Below are positions 7,827 through 16,158 of a stretch of DNA of 64,000 nt, one piece after another; within the stretch, counting starts at the first letter, position 1; every line of letters begins with the position of its first letter. The notes beneath the pieces were generated by a model. The model was not told the DNA's origin and did no database searches. It saw only the letters and a list, made by a program, of their open reading frames with translations. This DNA is from Clostridia bacterium (GTDB taxonomy: Bacteria > Bacillota > Clostridia > Oscillospirales > CAG-272), in contig JAFUQQ010000034.1 of NCBI GenBank assembly GCA_017472285.1, positions 85,300-149,299 on the forward strand. Direction: 5' to 3'. The translations under genes and the position numbers were made by a program.

Positions 7827-9260
7827 TCACATCTTTCTCGACAGCATTTCAGAGCCGGTGCTGTTTTTACAGATTTTTTCCATCGGAATGCCTGTTTCAC
7901 GGGAAAGGATTTCCATCGTCTTGGAAGTACAGAAACCTGCCTGACAACGTCCCATACCCTGATGTACGCGGCGTTTGATACCGTCAAGCGATCTTGCGCC
8001 GAGCGTACGGTGGATAGCATCCACAATCTCACCTTCGCTGACATCCATACAACGACATACGATCACGCCGTAAAGCGGATTTTCCTTGATTTTAGCCGCG
8101 CGTTCTTCAAAGGATTTTTCAGCGAGTTTGACAAAGCCTTTGCGCTTTGCAATAAAGTTTTCTTTCTTCTTTGCATCGAATTTGCCTGCAACAAGTTCAG
8201 CAACTTCAACGCCGATCGCAGGTGCGGAAGAAAGACCGGGAGATTCGATCCCCGCCGCATCGAAGAACATCGGCGCGTCAGCGACTTCACCGATGACGAA
8301 ATCATCACCGTCTTCATGTGCGCGAAGACCGGAGAACGATGTGATCGTCAAACGATACGGAATATCCTTGACGCTGACTGCGGACTTCTTCACAACGTCA
8401 GCAATTTCTGCCGCTGTGGTCGCGGTATATTCTTTATCTTCCACGTCAACGGCTGTCGGACCGAGAAGGAGGTTTCCGTGAACGGTAGGTGTTACGAGAA
8501 TACCCTTGCCGTATTTACCGGGAAGCTGAAATACGGTTGCAGAAACGTGACCACCTGCTTCTTTATCGAGAAGACAATAGTCACCTTTTCTGGGTGTGAT
8601 ATGCAATTTCTTTTCGCTGACCATATTATGAATGGTATCGGCATAAACACCCGCCGCATTGACGACAGCTTTCGTTTTGATCTCACCGTTATTGGTCACG
8701 AGAACGTAACCTTCCGCATCTTTTTTGATATCGGTAACGGCTGTATTGAAAATGAATTCAACGCCGTTATCTGCAGCATTTTCCGCAAGCGCGATGGTAA
8801 GACCGAAAGGACATACGATACCGCCTGTGGGTGCCCAGAGTGCCGCAACGACTTCTTTGGTGATATTGGGTTCCATCTTGCGCACTTCATCACCGCTGAG
8901 GATGCTGACTTCAACGCCGTTTTTCAGACCTCTCTGATAAAGCTCACCGAGCTTGGGCATATCTTCATCCGCAAAGCAAAGAACGAGCGAACCGTTTCTC
9001 TTAAATTCAAATTCAAGGTCACGCGCAAGGTCACCCATCATGGCGTTACCTTTTACGTTGCGTTCTGCTTTTTTACTGCCGGGTTTTGCATCATAACCTG
9101 CATGAACGATCGCGCTATTCGCTTTGGAAGTGCCCGAACAAACGTCTTCTTCCTTTTCGATCACACAAACAGAAAGCTCATAACGGGAAAGCTCTCTGGC
9201 AATCGCAGAACCGATAACACCGCCGCCGATCACGGCAACGTCATATCTGATATCTGTCAT
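7827..9260 (-). CDS. FAD-dependent glycerol-3-phosphate dehydrogenase-like protein with BFD [2Fe-2S] domain
   Basis: The 477-residue protein is a DAO-family flavoenzyme of the GlpA/GlpO type. The FAD motif VAVIGGGVIGSAIAREL is near residue 8, followed by SGTSKANSAIVHAGYD near 41, which is characteristic of the Clostridial enzyme. The C-terminal ~70 residues are a BFD-like domain with CRC near 405 and CQAGFC near 440, four cysteines for a [2Fe-2S] cluster. The enzyme oxidises glycerol-3-phosphate to dihydroxyacetone phosphate. No glycerol kinase or facilitator is encoded nearby. GGAG lies about 10 bases before the start, and a perfect-consensus promoter sits 80 bases upstream. First gene of a three-gene operon. 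Confidence 0.88.
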   Translation of the reverse strand: MTDIRYDVAVIGGGVIGSAIARELSRYELSVCVIEKEEDVCSGTSKANSAIVHAGYDAKPGSKKAERNVKGNAMMGDLARDLEFEFKRNGSLVLCFADEDMPKLGELYQRGLKNGVEVSILSGDEVRKMEPNITKEVVAALWAPTGGIVCPFGLTIALAENAADNGVEFIFNTAVTDIKKDAEGYVLVTNNGEIKTKAVVNAAGVYADTIHNMVSEKKLHITPRKGDYCLLDKEAGGHVSATVFQLPGKYGKGILVTPTVHGNLLLGPTAVDVEDKEYTATTAAEIADVVKKSAVSVKDIPYRLTITSFSGLRAHEDGDDFVIGEVADAPMFFDAAGIESPGLSSAPAIGVEVAELVAGKFDAKKKENFIAKRKGFVKLAEKSFEERAAKIKENPLYGVIVCRCMDVSEGEIVDAIHRTLGARSLDGIKRRVHQGMGRCQAGFCTSKTMEILSRETGIPMEKICKNSTGSEMLSRKM

Positions 9261-9339
9261 ATTTTTTACTCCATTTCCTTTGATTTTTAATTTGAACAGT
9301 TTTTTAACAAAATAACCCCAAATTAACGTCTATAATAAT

Positions 9340-9368
9340 ATTATACTATTTTTCATAAAGAATGTCAA
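9340..9368 (-). promoter_or_regulatory. Perfect sigma-A promoter of the glycerol-3-phosphate dehydrogenase operon
   Basis: On the minus strand TTGACA (9368-9363) and TATAAT (9345-9340) are separated by 17 bases, a full match to both hexamers. The start codon is about 80 bases downstream, leaving a short leader with no clear structure. Confidence 0.85.
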
Positions 9369-9431
9369 CATTTTTTAGCAGATTTACTTTTTTATCCAAA
9401 CGATCCAACATATAAAAGTTTTTGAAAGATT

Positions 9432-9466
9432 TTTAAGAAAACTTTTTTTCCAAAAGTTTTCTTAAA
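9432..9466. repeat. Strong A/T hairpin module
   Basis: TTTAAGAAAACTTTT and AAAAGTTTTCTTAAA form a 15-bp perfect stem. It lies between the operon promoter at 9.34 kb and the PHP phosphatase terminator. It resembles the stem modules at 4.1 and 44.1 kb and may be a backup terminator. Confidence 0.6.
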
Positions 9467-9489
9467 GCAGGTTTGAGCGGCAAACCAAC

Positions 9490-9513
9490 AAAAAGCAGGC
9501 TTAGCCTGCTTTT
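9490..9513 (-). terminator. Terminator of the PHP phosphatase gene
   Basis: AAAAAGCAGGC and GCCTGCTTTTT pair around a TTA loop immediately after the stop codon, with T runs on both sides. Confidence 0.85.
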
Positions 9514-9515
9514 TA

Positions 9516-10280
9516 TCAGAGTTTCGGCTCCCAAGGTTCGATCAAATGAAGCCCCAGCGAATTGACGATCTTCATGCCCGCTTCGATATCATCCGCAAGA
9601 GCGGTTGCATCGGGTTTATGAGAATCCGAACCAAAAATAACGTCATTGCCAACTTCTGCGGCGATTCTCCAGAAATCCATACGGGGATATGCGCGATTTT
9701 CACGGATACCGAGGAGATTGATTTCAAGCGGTACGTTCATCTTTTTCGCAGCACGGCAAAGACGGAGGCTCTCACTGCGGTAAGCCTCAGGACTACCGCC
9801 GAAATTCAGCACGTCGGGATGGGCAAAATAAAAGAATTTCCCCGTTGCAAGTCCCGCGATACATTCATTGACGTAAGTGGAAAGCGCATCGTAACCGAGA
9901 CCGGGTTTGACGACATGGATATGCGATTTTTCATTTTCAAGAAAATGCTGACCGAGGATCAGATATTCATAAGGATACGGCGCGATCATTTCAAGCATTT
10001 TATCAAAATAAAGGGGATAATATTCCGCTTCGAATCCGAGATGGATTTTGATATCGTTTTTATATTCTTCCTTCAAAGAAAGAACGGAACCTACATAATC
10101 TTCGATCTGATCGGGTTTCATGCGGTGTGTGGAATAATAATCATTCGGGAACCAATAGGGCGAGTGATCGGAAAAGCCAAGGACCTTGACACCCGCACGG
10201 ATAGCGGATTCCACGTATTCCCTGTCTGTACCACTCGCGTGATTACAACGGTAAGTATGTGTATGAAAATTAGCGATCAT
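9516..10280 (-). CDS. PHP-domain phosphatase, histidinol-phosphatase (HisK)-like
   Basis: The start is at 10280, where GAAAGGAAAA precedes an ATG; the frame extends 16 codons further without support. The 254-residue protein begins with the PHP metal motif NFHTHTYRCNH, followed by GFSDHSPYWF near 38, GFEAEYY near 85, a His in LGQHFLENEKSHIH near 113 and GSDSHKP near 220. These fit the trinuclear metal centre of PHP phosphoesterases. HisK enzymes release histidinol from histidinol-phosphate; no other his gene is near, so another small phosphate ester is equally possible. Monocistronic. Confidence 0.8.
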   Translation of the reverse strand: MIANFHTHTYRCNHASGTDREYVESAIRAGVKVLGFSDHSPYWFPNDYYSTHRMKPDQIEDYVGSVLSLKEEYKNDIKIHLGFEAEYYPLYFDKMLEMIAPYPYEYLILGQHFLENEKSHIHVVKPGLGYDALSTYVNECIAGLATGKFFYFAHPDVLNFGGSPEAYRSESLRLCRAAKKMNVPLEINLLGIRENRAYPRMDFWRIAAEVGNDVIFGSDSHKPDATALADDIEAGMKIVNSLGLHLIEPWEPKL

Positions 10281-10464
10281 TTTCTGTTTTCCTTTCAAAA
10301 TTTCCTGTATTTGATAACAGTATATCACAAAAAATCTGATTTTTCAACTTATATCCGAAAAAAAGCGGCGAGTTGCCGCTCCCAATTTCTCGCCTTTTTG
10401 CAGTTTTTCAGTACCCAAGTACAGCAAAACGGTGAGGTCGATTTTGAGCAATTTCATATAATAA

Positions 10465-10496
10465 AAAAGAGCTTTCGCTTTTGCGAAAGCTCTTTT
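10465..10496 (-). terminator. Terminator of the seven-gene sugar transport operon
   Basis: AAAAGAGCTTTCGC and GCGAAAGCTCTTTT form a 14-bp perfect stem with T/A tails, 11 bases after the stop of the last permease gene. A smaller GC hairpin (AGCGGC/GCCGCT, 10364-10380) lies further left. Confidence 0.9.
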
Positions 10497-10506
10497 CAGA
10501 TCAATA

Positions 10507-11565
10507 TTAGTTAGCAAGACCGGAGGATTCAATACCCTGAACCAAGTATCTCTGACAGAAGATGTAGAGAATGATCAAGGGAAGAACTACGAGCAGACCT
10601 GCTGTATTCTTAACGGCAACTTCAAACGTCTGTACGTTTGCACCTGCGCCTGTGCTGAGCACTTCGAGAGTATCAGGCATTACAGACCAGAACTGGTTGC
10701 TGGTAAGAAGGAGATTTTCCGAAGAAGGAAGGAATGTGTTGACGTAGAAGATATCCGTCCACTGCCATGCGAAAGCAAGGATGAAGATCGTAATCAACAT
10801 CGGTCCGGAGATCGGAAGAATGATCTTGAAGAATGTCTTGAACACGCCGTAACCGTCGATGAAGGAGGATTCTTCGAGTTCATCCGGAACGCCGCGGTAG
10901 TAGCTGCGCATCAAGAAGATAAAGAGACCGTTCTTGAATGCAAGACCTGTGAGCGAGAGGAGGATGAGCGGTACGTAGGTATTATAGATACCCTGTGTCA
11001 GACCGAGTGCGGAATAAAGACCTGTTGCTTCAAAGATACCGAAGATATCAAAATAGATGAACTTCTGAACGAACGAAGAAGCAAGGATCTGATGAGGAAC
11101 GATCATCGTGAGCATGACGAAAAGGAACACGATGTTACGACCTTTGAATTTGAATTTCGCGAAGCCGTAGCCAACGAATGCAGCAACGAACATCTGGATA
11201 ACCGCACAGATACCCGAGAGGATGAACGAGTTGAGCATTGCTTTGAAATACTGGTTTTCAATAATCAAGTATTTATACGTGTTGAGCGTCGGGAATTTCG
11301 GGATCATCTTAACGTCCGACTGAATAAAGTCCTGCGGGCTCATGAAGGAAGCCGAAATCTTCGAGAAAAACGGGAACAAAATGATATACGAAATACCAAG
11401 GAGCAAAACGAAGCGGAAAATAGCAACTGCCAATTTCTTATAGAAGAAGCTATTGAGATATTTCGCTTTCATTCTCTCTTTCAGGGAGGTTCTTTCAAAA
11501 TCAGCTTTGATTTTGTTTTTGGTTTCTTTTACTACCATAGGTTTGGATTCTTGCTTGTTATTCAT
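10507..11565 (-). CDS. Carbohydrate ABC transporter permease (MalG/UgpE type), second pair
   Basis: The 352-residue membrane protein is the inner half of a CUT1-family sugar ABC permease. It has a ~40-residue polar N-terminal extension, about six membrane segments, and the EAA loop that contacts the ATPase (DELEESSFIDGYGVFKTFFK, about residues 230-250, with the conserved Gly). This is longer than usual MalG-like subunits (~280) because of the N-terminal tail and an insert after EAA (VNTFLPSSENLLLTSNQFW). GGGAGGAA precedes the start. It is the last gene of the operon and pairs with the permease immediately upstream. No ATPase is encoded in the operon. Confidence 0.88.
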   Translation of the reverse strand: MNNKQESKPMVVKETKNKIKADFERTSLKERMKAKYLNSFFYKKLAVAIFRFVLLLGISYIILFPFFSKISASFMSPQDFIQSDVKMIPKFPTLNTYKYLIIENQYFKAMLNSFILSGICAVIQMFVAAFVGYGFAKFKFKGRNIVFLFVMLTMIVPHQILASSFVQKFIYFDIFGIFEATGLYSALGLTQGIYNTYVPLILLSLTGLAFKNGLFIFLMRSYYRGVPDELEESSFIDGYGVFKTFFKIILPISGPMLITIFILAFAWQWTDIFYVNTFLPSSENLLLTSNQFWSVMPDTLEVLSTGAGANVQTFEVAVKNTAGLLVVLPLIILYIFCQRYLVQGIESSGLAN

Positions 11566-11585
11566 ATTATTTTATTCCTCCCTTC

Positions 11586-12608
11586 TTAGTCATTTCTGCG
11601 GTTATAGAATACGAAGTTTCTGAAGAGGAACGCTACGAGCAAGAGCGATACGATAACGAGACCGAAATACGTCCAAGCTGCCGCAGACTGTTCGCCGCTC
11701 GGAACACCGTTCGGAGAGATCTCGATGATGGCGAGCATAACTTCGTTGGACTCCGCTGTGAAGGAGTCGATGATGGTATAGAAAGCGTTTACGAGGATCA
11801 TAGGGCTGAGCATCGGGAAGGTGATCTTCCAGAATGTTTCCCAAGCAGTCGCGCCGTCGATCGAGCAGGACTCATAGATCGCGGGAGAAATGGACTGCAA
11901 ACCGGAGAGGAAGATAAGCATCTGTACACCGGCACGGTTTACGATTTCGTAAATGTTCTGTACAAGAGTAATGATGATGTCCGTAAAGGTTGAAGGCAAG
12001 CCTAAACTGCCGAGCAACATATTAACGTCCATCGCGCTGACAAGTCCCGAAGCACCTTCGCCGCCGTTTGCGGTACCCATATCGATACCTTCAAGGCTGG
12101 ACATCGCATCGAGGATTTCGCTTGCAGTGCTGTCGATCTTTGCAATGATACCTGCGCCAACAACGACAGGGATAAAGAAGATCGCACGGAAAGCGGTACG
12201 ACCAATCATCTTCTGGTTCAGAAGAACCGCGATGAAGAGGGAGAACATGATGATGATAATGATATCAACGATCTGAGTTGCAAAGCTTGTGAAGATCAAT
12301 TCAAGGAAGGTCTTACCTTCGGAGTCAACGGTCTTCATGAGCTGAGAAGCGAAGTTATCAAAGCCTACGAACGTAAGCGAATAACCGCCGCCACGGATAG
12401 CGGGGATCGTGTTATACTTTGCGAAGCTATACGTGAAGGATTCCCAGATAACGCTTGCGTAAAGGAAAACCAAACCGATCAGGAACGGAAGTATAAACAC
12501 CCAGCCGAGCCTATCTCGTCTTTCGATAAGAGAGGCGCCCCTGCGCTTCTTCTTCTTTGCGGGAGAAGAAGCGAGGGTAGAATTATTCATTTTTGTATCT
12601 TTTGTCAT
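11586..12608 (-). CDS. Sugar ABC transporter permease (MalF/UgpA type), second pair
   Basis: The 340-residue protein is a CUT1-family permease with about six membrane segments. The EAA-like loop YESCSIDGATAWETFWKITF lies near 235 and is followed by PMLSPMILVNAFYTIIDSF. An unusual hydrophilic insertion (MSSLEGIDMGTANGGEGASG, near 170) sits between membrane segments and would face outside. AGGAGAGGTG precedes the start at 12608. It follows the DUF5696 gene by 18 bases and precedes its MalG-type partner by 20. Confidence 0.88.
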   Translation of the reverse strand: MTKDTKMNNSTLASSPAKKKKRRGASLIERRDRLGWVFILPFLIGLVFLYASVIWESFTYSFAKYNTIPAIRGGGYSLTFVGFDNFASQLMKTVDSEGKTFLELIFTSFATQIVDIIIIIMFSLFIAVLLNQKMIGRTAFRAIFFIPVVVGAGIIAKIDSTASEILDAMSSLEGIDMGTANGGEGASGLVSAMDVNMLLGSLGLPSTFTDIIITLVQNIYEIVNRAGVQMLIFLSGLQSISPAIYESCSIDGATAWETFWKITFPMLSPMILVNAFYTIIDSFTAESNEVMLAIIEISPNGVPSGEQSAAAWTYFGLVIVSLLLVAFLFRNFVFYNRRND

Positions 12609-12626
12609 TTTTCACCTCTCCTTTCC

Positions 12627-15600
12627 TTAATCAATCACATAAGACTGAGAAGCAACAATGGTATATTCCGTAGCGGATACGGGAACGAGAACGGTGTTCG
12701 TTGTGTAGTTGAAGTAGCCAACGCTACCGTCAGCGCCTGTCATCTTAATCACGTGAACAGTGGTTCTTGTAATAGCATTGATCGCTTTGTTAAGGGAGCT
12801 TTCAGCTCTCTTGATCTGCGTCTGATTGCCGGAAAGAACTGCGTTATTGTAGTTTTCCTGAGCATTCTGATAGTTAACGAGCTGACCTGCGGTGGGCATC
12901 AAAGCGCTGATCGCTTCATACTTGAGGTCTGCGATGTCTGCAGCAACGATATCTTTGGTATCGATGAAAGATTCTGCGCCAAGGATATAGATACCGCCAT
13001 CGTATTCAATCGCAACGTCATAGCTGTTGTAGTTGATATAGAACTCAGTCTTGTTGCCGTTATCTTCGGTATAAGTAACGGAAACGACGTTATCAACCGC
13101 ATACTTATCGGAGAAAGCAGCTTCGAGGTCTGCTCTTTCCGTAGCTGTGTTGTAATTGTTACGGAGCGTCACTTCGCTCTTGAGGTTTACGGGATCGGTT
13201 GCGGGACGAGCCGCGTCACCATAGAGAAGGAGGTTTGCTTCGGTTTCTCTGGACTGGAAACGGAGCTTATCAACTTCTTCCATTACGTTTTCGTAAGCAA
13301 CGGTAGCATCGATGAGGTTCTGACGGGTTACACCGGACTGTGTGAAGATGAAGTTTGCGGTTTCAGCATCCACACGGTAAGCGGGAACGAAGCCGTGATC
13401 TGTAATCATTGCTGTCTGGAGAGAACCGATCGCGTCGTTGAGCATATCGTAATACTTAACAACGTCATCGCGCCATGTCGTGTAGTCAACGGAGTAGTTT
13501 TCGTTGAGACCCATTGCGAAAGCGTTCTTGAGCTGGTTAGAGTTCTGATAAGAGAGTAGGAAGTAGAGAGCAGCACCGTTTTCAAGGGACTTCAATACTT
13601 CGTACTGAACGTCGCCCGCGGTGTTGATGATACCGCCGGTATAGTTGATATAACCGTGGAGCACCATACCGATAAACGGAATAGATGCAGAGGAGATCTG
13701 ATAACGGCTGTTATCAAGCGGGATATTGAGAACGTCGGTTGCGTAAGGAAGCGCATATGCGTTACCGCCTTCGATCACAACATTGCCGTATTTATCCTGC
13801 ATTTCAGCAAGAACTTCGATCGTGTTCACCTTGGAATCTTCGCGGGTGATGGAGTAATCCTCGTTGAAGTCGGAGTTGAGGTCGGTACCGAGAGAAAGAA
13901 CGGAAATACCACCAACTTCGTATTTGTCATAGTCTTCAGCGAATTTCTCGAAGAGGTCGAGATATGCGCCGGAGGATACAACGTTACCCATACCGAACTG
14001 AGAGATTACCTGGAATACGTAATCGTAGTCACGCTTGGTTGTATAACGACCACTCATTGCTCTTGCAGCGTGTTTGCGGTAAGAGAAGCCGGAGAAGGTC
14101 TTTACCCAGTATGCTGTGGAGAAATCGAAATCGGGATATACACCGATGCCGCTTTCGTTAGCATAGGAGAGGAGTTTTTCAAGACCGTCAGCACCGCCGA
14201 CTTCCTTGCCCCATTTCACATAAGAAGGATAGTAAGGCTTAGACATATTACCGTTCGAAAAGCCTTCGAGAATGAAGTTGAGATTGGTAATACCTGCGCC
14301 CTTGAGGTCTTCACTCATGGTGATGACATCTTCAAACGTGGTAAGGGGTTTTTCTACGGTCACGGGAATGGAAAGGAATGTATCCTGTGCATCGAGTGCG
14401 CCGTAAGAGTGGATATAAAGCGGAATGGAGGGTTCAGTTTCACCTGTGGTGAGTTCCTGAAGCGCACCTTTGGAGATGAGGTAATCGCGGTATGCATCTG
14501 CCATGCCGAGATAAGAGGGAGCGTAGCTCTTATAGTCTGCGTTCTCTGCTGTTTCGGGGTCGGAGAGCATGGTATAACGGATGGTGTAATTACCGATATA
14601 CTTGGTATCGTTGGTTGCAGTCATCGTGGAGTTACCGCCGCCGATGGAGGAACCGATGTTAACGGAGTCGTTCTGCTTTACGTTGAAGAGAGCGAATACG
14701 GTGTTGTAAATGGTGGAACCGGAAGCACCTGCCCAGCCCATTTCCTTGAGGTTTGCACGAACGGAAGCGAACGCATCGCCTTCTTCGATGATAGCAACGA
14801 AGCCGCGAGTGTATTCTGTGGTAACGATCTTGTTACCTACAACAGGCTTATATGTGCCACGGGAAACGCTCTTGGAGATTTCGTATTCTTCAACAAGACC
14901 GAATACGGGGATGCGGTAAGTTTCCGCATTTGCATCGGTTGCTTCGATGGTTTCGATCGTGTAGTCGTAACCATAGAGAGAACCACCCTGGATACCAGTC
15001 TTCAGAGTACCGTCTTCGTTATAATAGTTAAGAAGTGTACCTGAGCCATCGGGAATGAATACGTAACCGTCTGTTCTTACGGTAGAGCCGTAGGTATCGC
15101 CCGCACCGCCGGTGGTTTCGCCGGGAGCTGCGCAACCGAAGTAAGGAAGCATAGCAATGGTGTTCAAACGGTAAAGTGTTTCATTGAAACGGATGGATTT
15201 TGCGGGAATGCTTGCAGTAAGACCGTTTTTGTCAAGCGTATATTCAATAGCAAGACGGAAAAGCGGAGGTTCTTTTTCGTTGCCTTCGTAACCTGTGATT
15301 TCATGGTCTTCTTCCAATTTGTCATAGGTATATTCGGGGCAATATTTACGGATAAGGGATTCGATGTTTTTCTTCGCACGTTCACCGATACCCATCAAAA
15401 CGTACATACGCGCGCCTTCGGTGTTGACGAGGTATTCGTAGCTTTCGGGTTTTTCGGGAGAAGGTGTGGATTGGGGGTCATAAACCGCATCTGCTGCAGC
15501 AGGACCAACCAAGGTATAGAACGCGCTGGAGTTTGTGATCGCGTTATAAACCTGCATTTCGTCACTCGTCATTTCGCTTGTGCGAGCTGCGAGAACGTTG

Positions 15601-16142
15601 AGAATCTGGGATTCAAATCTGGATTTTTCGATCCACTGAGGGATAAGACGTTTGGTTTCAACCGTACCGATCGCGTATTCAACACGGATACCGTTATCGA
15701 TATCCTTGAAGACGATCTGACCGCCTGCGAGAGCAGCGTCGGTAAAGCTCTTCATGGTGTAGATCGTACCTGTGGAAACGTCTTCATAAGTCAGGATGAT
15801 CTGAGAGAGGAGTGCCTGTCTGATCGGGTCCTCATTGCCGTCAGCCGTTGCAGCTGTGGAAGCCAAAGGCTGATTGATCGCAATGTCATAGGGGTTGGAG
15901 AAGGTATATTCTCCGGTTGCCTTATTCTTAAGAGCAAATTCTGCGGACTGCTCGTCGAAGTACATCTGCCAATTGTCGTCCTCATATTTGAGGGTCATGG
16001 AGTCGACCTTGAGCTGTTGCGCGATATAATCATCGAACGTGGGATAGTCTACAATGTCAACAGCAGCAAAAACAGGCAGGCTCACAGCCGAAAAAGCAAG
16101 CAGAATTGCCAGAATCGCTGAAATAATTCTGATTTTTCTCAT
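12627..16142 (-). CDS. Secreted DUF5696 protein, predicted glycoside-hydrolase-like
   Basis: AGGAGG before the ATG at 16142 sets the start and gives 1171 residues. A signal peptide ends near LPVFAAVD (about residue 27). The protein matches DUF5696, a large extracellular family of Firmicutes encoded with sugar transporters. Residues ~560-900 look like a TIM barrel of the glycoside-hydrolase kind: GIGVYPDFDFSTAYW, SGAYLDLFEKFAEDY, GTDLNSDFNEDYSITRED and VIEGGNAYALPYATDVLNIP place acidic residues at strand ends. No catalytic role has been shown to my knowledge, so hydrolase activity is inference. There is no C-terminal sortase signal. A coiled, N/Q-rich tail (about 1090-1130) may bind partners. 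It sits between the Yip1 gene and the second permease pair. Confidence 0.8.
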   Translation of the reverse strand: MRKIRIISAILAILLAFSAVSLPVFAAVDIVDYPTFDDYIAQQLKVDSMTLKYEDDNWQMYFDEQSAEFALKNKATGEYTFSNPYDIAINQPLASTAATADGNEDPIRQALLSQIILTYEDVSTGTIYTMKSFTDAALAGGQIVFKDIDNGIRVEYAIGTVETKRLIPQWIEKSRFESQILNVLAARTSEMTSDEMQVYNAITNSSAFYTLVGPAAADAVYDPQSTPSPEKPESYEYLVNTEGARMYVLMGIGERAKKNIESLIRKYCPEYTYDKLEEDHEITGYEGNEKEPPLFRLAIEYTLDKNGLTASIPAKSIRFNETLYRLNTIAMLPYFGCAAPGETTGGAGDTYGSTVRTDGYVFIPDGSGTLLNYYNEDGTLKTGIQGGSLYGYDYTIETIEATDANAETYRIPVFGLVEEYEISKSVSRGTYKPVVGNKIVTTEYTRGFVAIIEEGDAFASVRANLKEMGWAGASGSTIYNTVFALFNVKQNDSVNIGSSIGGGNSTMTATNDTKYIGNYTIRYTMLSDPETAENADYKSYAPSYLGMADAYRDYLISKGALQELTTGETEPSIPLYIHSYGALDAQDTFLSIPVTVEKPLTTFEDVITMSEDLKGAGITNLNFILEGFSNGNMSKPYYPSYVKWGKEVGGADGLEKLLSYANESGIGVYPDFDFSTAYWVKTFSGFSYRKHAARAMSGRYTTKRDYDYVFQVISQFGMGNVVSSGAYLDLFEKFAEDYDKYEVGGISVLSLGTDLNSDFNEDYSITREDSKVNTIEVLAEMQDKYGNVVIEGGNAYALPYATDVLNIPLDNSRYQISSASIPFIGMVLHGYINYTGGIINTAGDVQYEVLKSLENGAALYFLLSYQNSNQLKNAFAMGLNENYSVDYTTWRDDVVKYYDMLNDAIGSLQTAMITDHGFVPAYRVDAETANFIFTQSGVTRQNLIDATVAYENVMEEVDKLRFQSRETEANLLLYGDAARPATDPVNLKSEVTLRNNYNTATERADLEAAFSDKYAVDNVVSVTYTEDNGNKTEFYINYNSYDVAIEYDGGIYILGAESFIDTKDIVAADIADLKYEAISALMPTAGQLVNYQNAQENYNNAVLSGNQTQIKRAESSLNKAINAITRTTVHVIKMTGADGSVGYFNYTTNTVLVPVSATEYTIVASQSYVID

Positions 16143-16158
16143 ATATTTACCTCCTGTT

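Noticed and set aside
6918..9290. 790-codon open frame on the plus strand
   Set aside because: Opposite the glycerol-3-phosphate dehydrogenase operon. Composition rich in His, Arg, Phe and Thr, without a start signal.
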